From: Citrus sinensis
Taxonomy: Eukaryota > Streptophyta > Magnoliopsida > Sapindales > Rutaceae
Assembly (NCBI RefSeq): GCF_022201045.2
Contig: NC_068561.1
Location: forward strand, 18,540,501-18,604,500
Direction: 5' to 3'
Length of the DNA: 64,000 nt
This document shows positions 11,882 to 22,870 of the stretch, one piece after another. Made by a program: the position numbers and the translations under genes. Below the pieces are notes generated by a model. The model was not told where the DNA came from. It made no database searches and was given only the letters and a program-made list of their open reading frames with translations. Each line of letters begins with the position of its first letter. Within the stretch, counting starts at the first letter, position 1.

Positions 11882-13949
11882 TCAAAGCCTGCGACTAGCC
11901 CTGGCCCAAACTGGTTTAGCCTCCTTTGCAGCATCAGACTTGATTGCTCGTATTAGAGGTTTAATGATAAAGAAGTACTGTAAACAATCAAAGACAAGGT
12001 TACATGAGATTATTTGTCAATCCGAGAATTGCAGGAAAAAAAATAAGCTAAGAAAGGTTTGAAGCTTACCTGAAATGCAAAAATGAAAGGAATTAAGATC
12101 TTTCCTTTCTCGTTGGGGTTTGGGCCCTCAACCAACTTCTTGTCAACAAGAAGAGCCTTGCTTCCATTCAACACGACTTCTGTGATAGTTTTGACTAAAT
12201 TTGGAATCCAAGCCGTCCCATTTGGAAGAACCTACCACCACATACCCCAAGTTCAATAATATGACAGTTCAGTAAAATACATTCCGAGGAAAACAACATT
12301 GAATTCTGTTGTCAGGCAATTGACTAACCTTTTCATCATTTTCATTCTTGGCACATCTCCCACTGTTCTCAACCAAGACAACAGGTACAAATGAACCCTA
12401 GGAGAAACAAAGGCAAAGTAATGGAATTCAGAAATGAGGGGGAGAAGAGAAAAGAAAATGCACAATAAAGTTTAATATATACATCAAACAAAATTAAAAA
12501 TTTGATGCCGATGCCAGTAAAATCAATTTACTAATTCATCTTTATCATAAGATATTGATTAGCAAGAAAAGTTTAACACCACTTGAGCCATAGTAGTAAT
12601 TGAAGAAGCCCAATAAGTGTGAAGAGGTGACATCAGATAACAGATTTACAAGAGCAACTATGTTGCCTACTAAAATTACCAGCTTTTCAGTTTTCCCTCA
12701 AAATGGAAATGTTTGCATTAATAATGACAAAGATTCTAAAACAGTGAACAAGCTGTCCGCAATAGCAAGGACATCCTACAAGTATGCGATCACATTCTAT
12801 ACCATGTAATAGACCGAACAATTTCAGAGTTGCAACCCCATCTAAGCATTCATCAGAACAGTAAAAACTTACTACTAGAAACAGCGTGTTAAATCAGTTT
12901 ACCAAGGTGACCCTCACATTCAGGCAAATGAAACTTCCAAAAATGAATTCTCGAAGGATAAAAGGTTACACACCTGAATGTCTTTTTTCTTCATCCAGGT
13001 ACTGGGGCTAACAAATTTTAGAAGAGCCTCTGACCTTTTGGAGCAAAAAACTTCATAATCTAATCCGTCTGGCAATGAGAGTTGAGCATGTGTGAGAACA
13101 ATCAAAGCCCTCTTCCATATTTGTTCACCAAAATTATCCGTTATGGCTCTAGTAATCTGCTTATCCAAATTATCTACCCTATAAACATCCAGACGGTCGA
13201 CATACAGTAGAACATCGATAGTTTTGTTCAGAAGGAAACTGTTGACACAGCAAAAAACCCATTAATACAAACTTAAATTATAATTATGACAAAATTGATT
13301 TTTAAAAATAATAATAACAAAAACACAAGAGCCAGTAATATGCTTCAAAAGTTGTAAACTTTGTACCATATCAAGCTATAGCATACCGTTTGATTAGCTG
13401 AATAGCATGATAATTGACATATCCACCTTCTATGAGCCCAGGAGTGTCAACAATGTTCAATGTAAATCCAGCCCTGGAGCGGGAAACCATCACAGGTCTT
13501 GGTCCTTCCGACTATCAATGAAACAGAATATAACTTGCTTTAAAAACATCAGACAACAAATACACCATTATGTGGCCAGTAAGACAGGACAAACAATAAA
13601 TACCTGAAACGTACTAACAGTAACCGCTTTCTCTCCTATGATAGAGTTTACAGTTGATGATTTCCCAACGCCACCCTTCCCCATCACAAGTATGGTCAAT
13701 GTGTTCACATTCTAGATGGTTATAAATATAAACATTGTTAAAACGATAAATGTCCAAATATAGTGCAAGCTTCAAGAGAAACAAGAGTCTATGTCTGCAG
13801 GGATTACATTCAAATTCACTGAGAAAAGGGAAAAAAATTATAACCTCTTGTTTAAGTTTTCCCAACAATTCAAGCAATTTTGTTTGAGTGGCAGGTGGGA
13901 ACTGCTGAATTCCCATCCATTCACGTATTACTTGAGACGCCATAGACAT
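11882..13949 (-). CDS. TOC34: TOC34-type GTPase, chloroplast outer-envelope import receptor
   Basis: Seven coding exons on the minus strand (13949-13845, 13711-13604, 13511-13387, 13238-12974, 12397-12329, 12231-12070, 11977-11882) give 309 residues, about the usual length. The AIG1-type G domain is complete: P-loop GKGGVGKSS (about residues 46-54), the G3 box VDTPGL, the G4-like LTHAQ, and VLVENSGRC near the nucleotide base. A hydrophobic anchor spanning the last junction (ILIPFIFAFQ then YFFIIKPLI) is followed by a short basic tail, the tail-anchor typical of TOC33/TOC34. The protein binds preprotein transit peptides at the outer envelope with TOC159 and TOC75. The first ATG (13949) adds two residues ahead of MASQV at 13943; either may be used. 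A non-coding first exon near 14598-14690 is likely, since the coding start follows an acceptor (TTTGTAG). Confidence 0.95.
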
Positions 13950-15404
13950 ATGTCTGTCCTACAAATTGAAAAATGTGACCGTAGAGTTCACATAGAAGAG
14001 AAATTTAATGCTGTCATCAAAACAAATAGCAAATGTATTATTGATAGATAGTACAATCCATCAAAATGCATAGTCAAATTTAAAATAAATAAATAAATGA
14101 ACAATGTTGAAATGAAAGGGACTTGGTCAACTTCATAACAAAGTCCGAACATATTAGTTTCCCTTACGGATAATACACCAAATTTCATCTCAATGGTTTA
14201 GGCATCAAAAAGTTGGTCACCCAAATCAGTATTTTGCAAAGCGTAAACAACAAGCTTATCATTACAAACAAAACGGATACATCCTTTGTCATACATAAGC
14301 ATCATTTCAAAAGGGTCAAAGCAAAATGCAACAAACAAAAGAAACATATATACCAGCAAGTAAATACAGATATGAACAAAGAACGTCAAACCCATAAAAC
14401 AACACACTAAATTTCAATTCGGTGAATAAGATTCTTTTGAAGCTGAATTAAATTTAATTGCTTTTAAGCTCACAAACAAGTACAAAGCTACAACTACAGA
14501 GAGTGAGAAAGAAAATAACAGCAAACAAAATGCAGAGAAAGAGAGAGAGGACGAACCGGAGAGTGTGAATTTGGGTTTTTGGGGAATTTGTTTGCACCTC
14601 GTCTGCTACTGCTGAGTCCTTAAACCCAAAACCAGAGCAATGATTTTGATAAAGCAAGGCCTTATCTTGTTTTCCAAGTGCCAAAAAATGTCAACGGACT
14701 AAATTGCCCTCCTGTTACGACGTCGAGACTCATTAAAAAGAAATTGGATTTTATCATCTAATTCCTTTATTTTGTGCGTTTTATTGGAAAGGTAAATAGT
14801 TTTCAAAATTTTGTTAAACAGGTCCTTATAGTTCAACATAATTGATTTTTTTTAATATAAAAACAATCTATGAATATTTATAATAAAAATATATGTTGGC
14901 ATTAGGGTAGCTCTATTAAGGAAAAATTCATAGTAATCTTATGCTGTTTTTAATCTTAAATACGATCTGTTGATAATTATAATAAAAAATATGTCATAAT
15001 TAAGTTGGATAGCTTTATTATAAAGCGATTTGGATGTCTAGACTCTGATTAGTTGGATATAGCTTTACACAATAGGGAAAAAATATTTGTTATTAATACA
15101 CACTAGACTTGAACTCTTATCTATATTAATGAAAAGGAAAGCGTTTTATAATCCGACTAGAATGTAAGCATTAACTTATACTTTACTGAACAATAATAAG
15201 TTTTTATTTATTTATTTATTTATTCATTGAATCTTAAACTATAAATTTCTGTTTTCTTCCTCAACCATTATTAATATTTTGAATCGTGCTACATATATTT
15301 CAAATTCAAATAACATCCCAAAAACATTTTAATACCTAATTGAGAATATTAATGACAATTATGTATTTAAGAATTGTTATTTTCTGTTAAAGTAACTCAT
15401 TATT

Positions 15405-15735
15405 CAGAACTTAAGGTGAAGAAGAAGGAAAAACAAGCTCAAGCTTATACAGAGCAACAATGTCACGTCAGCAATGGTTGTTAAGAAGAATGCCAAATCA
15501 AATTACAGCTCAGCATCAATTTGTTAAATTGTTATTAACGTACAATGTATATATAACAAAATTATAGTTAGTTTAGTAGTTAGTTACAGGTTGTTATTGA
15601 GCATGTATAAATACAGAACTGTAACAATTGATTAGTTAATGAATGAAAAGTTCTGGAATTAATCAGAAACATTTTCTCTGAGATTCTCTCAAGCCAAACA
15701 AAACTTTCGTCATTTCTTTCATTTCCCTAAAAAAA
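15405..15735 (+). mobile_element. Possible solo LTR
   Basis: The block has the layout of a plant LTR: a U3-like stretch, a TATA box (tgtataaata, ~15605), then a poly(A)-signal-like aatgaatgaaaagttctgg and a pyrimidine-rich end (ctctgagattctctc). No partner LTR, clear TG/CA ends or target duplication could be fixed, so limits are approximate. Confidence 0.3.
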
Positions 15736-16369
15736 GGTAAATACTTAATGATTTAAAATGATAAACTCTTATACTTATAATTATTATTCATTTAGAGATA
15801 TTCAAAAGAAGCGTGTGCGCGCGCGTGTGTATTTTTATAGGGTAAATATTCATAAAATAGAGTTCAATATGTTAGAGGGAAAACCGTACACATGTAGGTT
15901 TATTAATATTATTAAAATGACTTTCAATATAGGTTTACGATAATGGTGATAACAATTTGAATCCCATTCAAGTAGCCGTACACAACATGTAAGATATCAC
16001 CCATATTATATATATGTGTGTGTGTGTGCGTGTGTGTAGTGCACGATTGTGCTGATCGATCATGATTCATGAAAAATTTTGCATATTAATTTAGATTCTT
16101 TCAACTTTATTCCTCTTTCTCTCCCACCTTCATCTAATAGAACTCGATACAAATAATTCACAATGGCAGAATTTCATTTTAATCAAACTTTAATCTCAAC
16201 TAGTAATTGTTCAATAAAATCTTAAAGCTAGCTTGATCTTATTTGATTTTTCTTTCTCTCTTTTCAGTTTGGTTATTTTATCAAGAATAAATTATGTACA
16301 GGCTTCAGGTAATGCTGGAGAGATGATTAGAAAGCAACCAAAGAGAGTAGAGATTCCCCCACGAGGCGC

Positions 16370-16520
16370 CACAGCAAGCAATCTGTATTGCAAACTCACC
16401 ATGCAATGCAACTGTTGCTTTTCGCTTGTCCATTTATTCGCATCAACCCTATATATAACAGCTTGCCCCCACTTGCATTCATTCCCAAAACCAAAGAAAA
16501 ATGCAATTGCAAGAATAAAA
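16370..16520 (+). promoter_or_regulatory. Promoter-like stretch without a gene
   Basis: A strong TATA box (cctatatataac, ~16450) follows CATGCA-type RY motifs, and a C/A-rich leader-like segment ends in an ATG near 16501. That ATG opens only a five-codon frame. No coding sequence follows before the SINE-like insertion at 16641. It may be a decayed gene start or chance. Confidence 0.25.
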
Positions 16521-16640
16521 ACGTTATGCATGAGCCATTCAAATTATCACTTGCATGCATTGCAGCCAAGAAGGCATATATATTCTAAGAACGATTTGAG
16601 GGTTGATATTTCTCTTTGATTATTACTATTATTGTTTATG

Positions 16641-16962
16641 TTTTTTTTTTTTTTGAATACTGATTAATCATCAGATTACTGTATTACACAGATATTTACA
16701 ACAACTGTTATTGTAGAAGAGATATTACACTGATATTTACAATCAGATATACATGATTGGGACTTACATTATTACATTGAATTCTATGAAGTACATGCTC
16801 AAACAAATAACCTCTCACAGGAGAGAGATGTCCATACTCCACTTATATTTTGTAAGGAAAAAAAAATTTTAAATATGAAGAATATTTAACCCCCACAAAA
16901 GCGTTGCCCTCACAATGCTTGTGAGGGCAGCAGCCCACCACTTCGACCAAGGCCGAAGTGGC
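16641..16962 (-). mobile_element. SINE-like retroposon with 14-bp target duplication
   Basis: A 14-base direct repeat, TTATTGTTTATGTT, flanks the insert at 16629-16642 and 16963-16976 (the left repeat overlaps the oligo-T by two bases). The insert is about 322 bp and, read on the minus strand, ends in an oligo-A tail, so it was made by reverse transcription with target priming. Its 5' end (right side) holds two stem-loops: a perfect 10-bp hairpin at 16906-16928 and an 8-bp one at 16938-16961. No reading frame is present. Clear tRNA-type A and B boxes were not found, so the founder RNA is unknown. Confidence 0.7.
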
Positions 16963-16976
16963 TTATTGTTTATGTT

Positions 16977-17842
16977 AAAAGCTTTTGAAAGTATTGATAA
17001 TTTTCTTGTCATGCATTTATTAATGAGCCTTGGACACTCATAAAAACATATTTTATGTTATTTAATCCTCCTCTAATATAGATGTCCCCCCATTTTAAGG
17101 TATAAATGACTTTAATATGTATAACACCACAGTTTCTTCAACTCCACATTTTACGAAGAATTCTTTTATTATATATTACATCTGTTTTATGATAATAAGA
17201 AACTAGCAGCAGGGACCATGATACCCCATCTTGGACTGTGTATTTAGCTTTTAACAGATTGGCAGAGAATATCATCTCACGTTCGTCAATTTCAGAAAAT
17301 GCTTTCCCATTTTCTCAGTTACAAAATCAGGTGCATGAGTTGAAATAAATGAGTGTTCTGGCCTGGACGAGATATATGCATGAAAGAATCAACATGAAGA
17401 ATATATTCCGACTTCAATCCATCAATTTCAGCATATCCATTTTTTTTTTAAATATTCCGTAATTCCTTCTCTAATTTACAGTAACATTTATACATTAAAT
17501 GAAGCCAATATATATTAAAATAAAAAAGGAGAAAATTTTCCAAGATAAAAGCTAGCCACATTATAAAGGCTGCAAACGAAAGGCGGAATATTGGCATACA
17601 ATTTGTCAAGTTATTCCAATCTACATTTCTGCCCAAAAATAAAGATGAAAAATAAAACTGCTAACTTTGTAATACTGATTATATATATATTCATTCAGCT
17701 TATGATTTATGATACAAGATATATAAACTTAAAAGAAACACATTGCCCCAGCTATCTAGCTAGCTAGCTAAGAAATTAAAGATTTATAAAACTTCCTGGA
17801 AAGCATTATTGAAGAGACTGGCGAAAATTCTTCATCATCGAT
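16977..17842. other. Intergenic, upstream of the HIPP gene
   Basis: No gene is seen. The sequence is AT-rich. A short TAGC tandem repeat (gctagctagctagc) lies near 17757-17770, about 75 bases before the HIPP start codon, probably in its 5'UTR. Confidence 0.5.
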
Positions 17843-18542
17843 ATGTTTGGCTGGCGCCTTGGGAAGACACAGTTGCCTAATGCCATGGCTGTAAGTCCCT
17901 AGCGAATTAGCAATATTATCACAGACATTCGAAAAGTATAAATATGTATTGATTTAATTATTACGTTTCTTAAAATGTTTGATTTATTGAATATGATTGA
18001 TTCAGTTTGTTCTAAAAATGCTCGATACATATAGATTGTGGAGCTCATGGTACATATGGATTGCGAAGGATGTGAAAAGAGAATACGAAGAGCAATCTCT
18101 AAAATTGATGGCATGTATAACTTTCTATTAATTATTACTATTTAATTAATGTTATACGTGCATCCACATAGTTTTTAATCAATTTGATGTTCAATTCAGT
18201 TTTGATTTCATTATTACAGGAGTTGATAGCTTAGATATCGACATGGACAAGCAGAAGGTAACGGTGACTGGTTATGTTGATGAAAGAAAAGTGCTTAAAG
18301 TTGTGAGGAGAACAGGAAGAAAGGCAGAGTTTTGGCCATTTCCATATGATAGTGAATATTACCCATATGCATCTACGTATTTAGATGAGTCCACTTTTAG
18401 ATCTTCCTACAACTATTACCAGCATGGCTTTAATGAAAGCGTCCATGGCTACTTCCCGGACCAAGCTTATGAAACCGTGCCCGATGACACTGTTCACCTT
18501 TTTAGTGAAGATAATGTCCATGCTTATTGTACTATTATGTGA
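17843..18542 (+). CDS. Heavy metal-associated isoprenylated plant protein (HIPP)
   Basis: Three exons, 17843-17890, 18035-18110 and 18220-18542, give 148 residues. The HMA fold starts in exon 2 (IVELMVHMDCEGCEKRIRRA) and carries the metal-binding CxxC as CEGC at about residues 26-29. It continues in exon 3 (DGVDSLDIDMDKQKVTVTGY). The tail is acidic and Tyr/Ser-rich and ends in CTIM, a CaaX box for prenylation, so the protein is expected at membranes. HIPPs act as metallochaperones and in stress responses. Joining exon 2 to exon 3 in frame needs a GC donor (GATG|GCATGT) at 18111-18112; the nearby GT at 18115 leads to an immediate stop. Confidence 0.92.
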
Positions 18543-21190
18543 TGACATATATATATTCTTCGCGACTCTGATGCGAATGTCTACATCTTATTAAATACAT
18601 GCACGACCTTCGTGATTCATATATTAACTCAATTTCAAATATAAACCATGAGCAAGTCCATATTCTATAGAGTGTAGAGGATCGAGATTTGAAAAATTAT
18701 TGTCAATTTTAGTATTAATAATATGACATTTATCTTTTAAATACTTGAAAAAGTTAGTGATTGAGGCTTTCTTTTGTGCGGACGTCAAATGGTCAATTTT
18801 AAGATATTGGTTATGCAGAAAAATCGTGTCTTTTGGGTTAATTTTCTATATTTTAAAGTATACGGATGTGGAATTTTTCTTAAACGTCATGACTTTAACG
18901 AAAAATTCTCATAACCATTATTTGAGGGAGGTTGTTGCTTCTTTTGATAAAGAATCTTAGCAACTAGCTAGCAACAATAGTAACCTTAAAAAGAATAAGT
19001 GATGCAGTATCTACAACGTGGACTTAATGCTATATCTACCCAGCAAGATTGCGAAAGGGAAAATTTAGTTTGCACTCTTATGTAGAAAAATTGCAAAGGG
19101 GTTAAATATCATTTACTCTAATTTGTACCCAATCAAGAAGATATTGTGTTGGCATGCCAGAGCTACAAATTATATCCGCATGCGTACATTCAATAATTCA
19201 TACATCGAAACCAGAATATTATCAGAGAATGTTTGTCGATGAACATACATCGTCAGTGTTTGGATTAGCAAGAATTGAAGCAAAATCCCAGGCAGATTCT
19301 TATCTTGCACAGAAAATTCATTCAGAATGAGCTAAGATGTGTGGTATGTTTCACTTTAAGCACCCACCTGTATGTTTAAACGGTGAGTGGGGATGTCCGA
19401 GTGATTAGATGTAATTTAATGACAAAATCCAGCCCATGCAAAACACCAGTCATGTAGAAAAAAGTCCAAAAGAAAAAAAGCAGTTTTCATGTTAGCCTCA
19501 AGCTTGTGACGATACCCCACAATGCACAGGTTCCCAGATCAATCAAAGATCTTATTACTATAGATTGATTGGGTAAGTACAAGATTTGAGAGTGTGTAGA
19601 ATCGAAGCTTTCGCTAAATGTCAAATGAAATGGACCCTCACATTTCATCTTCTGCTCTCTTTTGCTGATTGATTCAATGACCAACAGACTAATTGCCACC
19701 ACAAATTATAGAGAAGCCACATGGGGAGAGAGACAGAGAGGTAGAGCTTACCAAACGATGGATTGAAGAAGAATATATATTATATATATCAATTAAAATA
19801 CAATATTTGGTTGCGGAAAAATGAACAGAAAAATTACAAGACAATTGTTTTGTTTTTGTTTTTTCCTTCAAATTATTAAGAATCCAAGGACATCAAACAA
19901 TTTGATCCAAAAAGTTAATGTTGGTTGTTCTCCTATTTCCTTAAGAGAAGTTAGGAATATTATAATTATTCAGTTTTAGGTTTCTTTTGTCTTTAAAGAG
20001 TTTGGAATTAGTCCAATCAATATAGAGGCATCATTAATTGTAGTACCAAAGAAATTAACATTTTAGTCATCTCTCTCTACATCTTATTAATTTACTGAAT
20101 TTTTTATCTCTACTTATCTTTCTCAGACATCATTATTAAGATTTTAAGCATTGTATAAAGTAAGAGAAATTTTAAAATATAATAAAGATACTACACTCAA
20201 TTAACATATACATGTTATATGTGTATTTATTTTTAAAAAAAATCACATTATAATTAATAATAGTACCTCTTATATAATATGCACAGTAAAATTTATCAAA
20301 ATATAAGCTTCAAATTTGACATCTAATATATGCATCAACTTTGGCACTTGGGACGCTTTTCATCGGTGCTGAGGCAACAAAAGAAAAGCACTCCAATGTA
20401 TTCGAATTAAAAAAATCATGTTCAGGTTCAGCGTAGAGGTCTGAATGTGTCTACATGCGTAAAATATGCCAGGGCTAGCTCGAGTAGCTTACCTTGTATT
20501 TTGTAATAGCACATACATGATTGTGGAAACTTTACATCTAACTCGTTATGTGAAATTAAATTAACTTAATTCTAGTGTGTTGTCTGCACCATCAGTAAGT
20601 TAAGCTTGTAATATCTAAACCAAATTTATCGATAAATTACTTGTAAGAAATTTTAAAATATGCTTTCATATTTTAATTCCATTAAGAAAAGAAAATTTAC
20701 CATTTGTCATTATTTTTATCAAATATGTATTTTTATTTTTAAGATGGGAGGATGAACAAAAAAACTTATAAATTTTTTAATTTCTACCTTTCTCAAGATA
20801 AAAATATATAAAGGACCAATTGAATAAAACTATTTGAGATCCACTCGACCAGTCCTCAAAAAACTATATATACATATTATATATAATACTAGCTACAATA
20901 GTTTTGATTTTGATCCTATGTACTTCTGATTTTCCCTAATTACTAGTTTCCCTTAAAAGAGGCTACAGCGAGAATTGGTTTAAATCCTGACATATTCATA
21001 AGTTATTGAGAAGAATTTTACCGTTTGAGTGATTGACATGTTTGGACAGTTTTGTGCGTGGCCAACTCTCTAAATTCTCTTTACGGACACTAATTTAAGG
21101 GTGAATCCACCCGTTGCCTACAGCACACAAATTTCTTTTCCTCATACGTACACATATCAAAGAAAAAAAGAAAGAAACTGATTGAAAAAT
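18543..21190. other. Intergenic between HIPP and PKS genes
   Basis: No gene is supported in these 2.6 kb. The sequence is AT-rich with scattered short reading frames that lack splice support or family features. The last ~300 bases, with an AT-rich stretch near 20870 and a CA-rich leader, are the likely promoter and 5'UTR of the PKS gene. Confidence 0.5.
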
Positions 21191-22870
21191 ATGGAAAGAT
21201 CAACAATAGCGATGAACAAAAGCATTAATAATGGCCACCACCATTTATCTCCACAACAACAACAATCAATGGATCATCAACCTTACTTTTCTTTCCCACC
21301 AAAACCCCCTCTTGGAAATGCATCTTTCGCCTCGTATCTCATTAGACCAAATCATCAAGATATTCACGTTAATGCTGGCCAAGCTGACGATTCAGAAATT
21401 TGCATTTTCGAAGCCCGGAAGTACTTCAACGAAACCAACAGCAACATCAACATCGACTCCAAAGCGATCATCAGCAGCAGCAACAACAACAACAACCGAG
21501 TGTCGCCCCTCAACGTTACTAGTAACAACAATAACAATAATAATAATCCCGAACTCATATCCGAGCATCGAATTAGCAGCGATGTTTCAGCTCTTCCCAG
21601 ATTCTCTTGTTCTTCATCGGTTGATGGATATGGAAGAAATTACCGACCTCGATCTTTCAATGCAACTCCTACAGCTTCATCGGAAGCTAGCTGGAATAGC
21701 CAGACGGGGCTTTTACAAAATCCGCCTGGTGCGGTGGCCATATCCATGCGAAACCCTGCAACTGAAGAGAAGAAAAGAGGAGGTAGAACTTCCAGTAAAT
21801 GGCGGCTTTTCGGACGAAAATGCCCTTGCTCCGGTAAAAAATCTGTCCAAGTTGAGGAAAAAGCATCATCCTCATCGTCAGTAGCTTCAGTTTCAGTTTC
21901 AGCAGAACCCAAAGCCCCAGCAGATCGTTTGTACAACAACAAAAGGCAAATTCAAAAATCACTTGAAATCCCCGTCGACAGAAGTTTCCAAAGCGAAGAA
22001 ATCATCACTAATATCCGTAGAATCTCTGCGGAGTGTCGTTTCACAGGCCTTGGCCAGCAACGAGTGAATATTGTTCCCCCAGGGAGACCCTACACTGATG
22101 CTACACCCGGGTTCACTTTTCCTATATTGAATCAAACGGCTTCCATGAAATTGGTTTTGAACAACGCTCCCCTTCTTGAAGACCCACCGAGAGAATCTTT
22201 AGAAATTTTCCAGCCGCCGTTGGATCAAGAGACTGCAGTATCGAGAAACGCGACGCGACATAGCTTCACCTTTCCGGCGAGTCCAGGCAGAACCCGGATG
22301 ACGACTGACGACGACGTGGCAAGCGATGCGAGCTCTGACTTGTTCGAGATCGAGAGTTTCTCGACGCAGACGACGACGTACCCGATGTACCACCGTCGGG
22401 ATTCTCTCGACGAGGCTGCGAGCTTCAACGCTAGAAGACTAGCCGCCGCGAACGGTAATAATAACTTAATGTACTGCACGCGTGGGAGCCTGGACGAGGC
22501 CGTGACGCCATCAATAGCGGCAACCGAATGTTACGAGCCGAGCGAGGCCAGCATTGACTGGAGCGTGACCACGGCCGAAGGGTTTGACAGAGGAAGTGTT
22601 ACGAATTACTCGGCGACGGCACCAGAAGTTGATGACGTGGCAGCGACGAGACACGGGGGCGGGATTAGCAAGAAGAAAGGGAATGGCGGGATGTTGTTGA
22701 GCTGTCGATGTGAGAAGGCGGTGAGCGTGGTGGGGCCAAATCCAGTGAAGTGCGTGGCGGGTAGTGGAATGAGACATGTGAGCAGTAGGACATGCAGTGC
22801 GAATAACAATAGTAAGCCACCGCTTCCCAGGTCTCAATCTCATACGTTGTCCCTGCCTTTTGCGACATAG
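21191..22870 (+). CDS. PHYTOCHROME KINASE SUBSTRATE (PKS) family protein
   Basis: This is a single-exon gene of 559 residues, starting at the first ATG in frame (21191). Family marks: an N-terminal ASFASYL motif (~residues 45-51), the conserved EICIFEARKYFNE block (~residues 69-81), repeated acidic/Ser motifs around SLDEAA and SLDEAV, and the C-terminal SEASIDWSVTTAEGFD with the Cys-containing LLSCRCEKAVSVVGP. PKS proteins are plasma-membrane associated partners of phototropins and phytochromes in phototropism and leaf positioning. Poly-Asn/Ser tracts (~residues 82-120, coded by CAA/AAC/AAT triplets) are likely to vary in length between individuals. Codon GC content is higher than in its neighbours. 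Confidence 0.88.
   Translation: MERSTIAMNKSINNGHHHLSPQQQQSMDHQPYFSFPPKPPLGNASFASYLIRPNHQDIHVNAGQADDSEICIFEARKYFNETNSNINIDSKAIISSSNNNNNRVSPLNVTSNNNNNNNNPELISEHRISSDVSALPRFSCSSSVDGYGRNYRPRSFNATPTASSEASWNSQTGLLQNPPGAVAISMRNPATEEKKRGGRTSSKWRLFGRKCPCSGKKSVQVEEKASSSSSVASVSVSAEPKAPADRLYNNKRQIQKSLEIPVDRSFQSEEIITNIRRISAECRFTGLGQQRVNIVPPGRPYTDATPGFTFPILNQTASMKLVLNNAPLLEDPPRESLEIFQPPLDQETAVSRNATRHSFTFPASPGRTRMTTDDDVASDASSDLFEIESFSTQTTTYPMYHRRDSLDEAASFNARRLAAANGNNNLMYCTRGSLDEAVTPSIAATECYEPSEASIDWSVTTAEGFDRGSVTNYSATAPEVDDVAATRHGGGISKKKGNGGMLLSCRCEKAVSVVGPNPVKCVAGSGMRHVSSRTCSANNNSKPPLPRSQSHTLSLPFAT

Larger units (their letters stand above)
14700..16640. other. Intergenic, AT-rich; possible solo LTR and orphan promoter-like stretch
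   Basis: No protein gene is supported. Beyond the TOC34 first exon the sequence is AT-rich. It includes a purine/pyrimidine alternating (GT)n run near 16015-16040, an LTR-like block at about 15405-15735 and a promoter-like stretch around 16370-16520 (both listed separately). Confidence 0.5.

Noticed and set aside
16233-16619. 128-codon frame near the promoter-like stretch
   Set aside because: No recognisable domain and no credible start context; composition looks non-coding.
21231-21884. 217-codon frame overlapping the PKS gene
   Set aside because: Out-of-frame shadow of the PKS coding sequence; its Thr/Ile runs come from the same triplet repeats.
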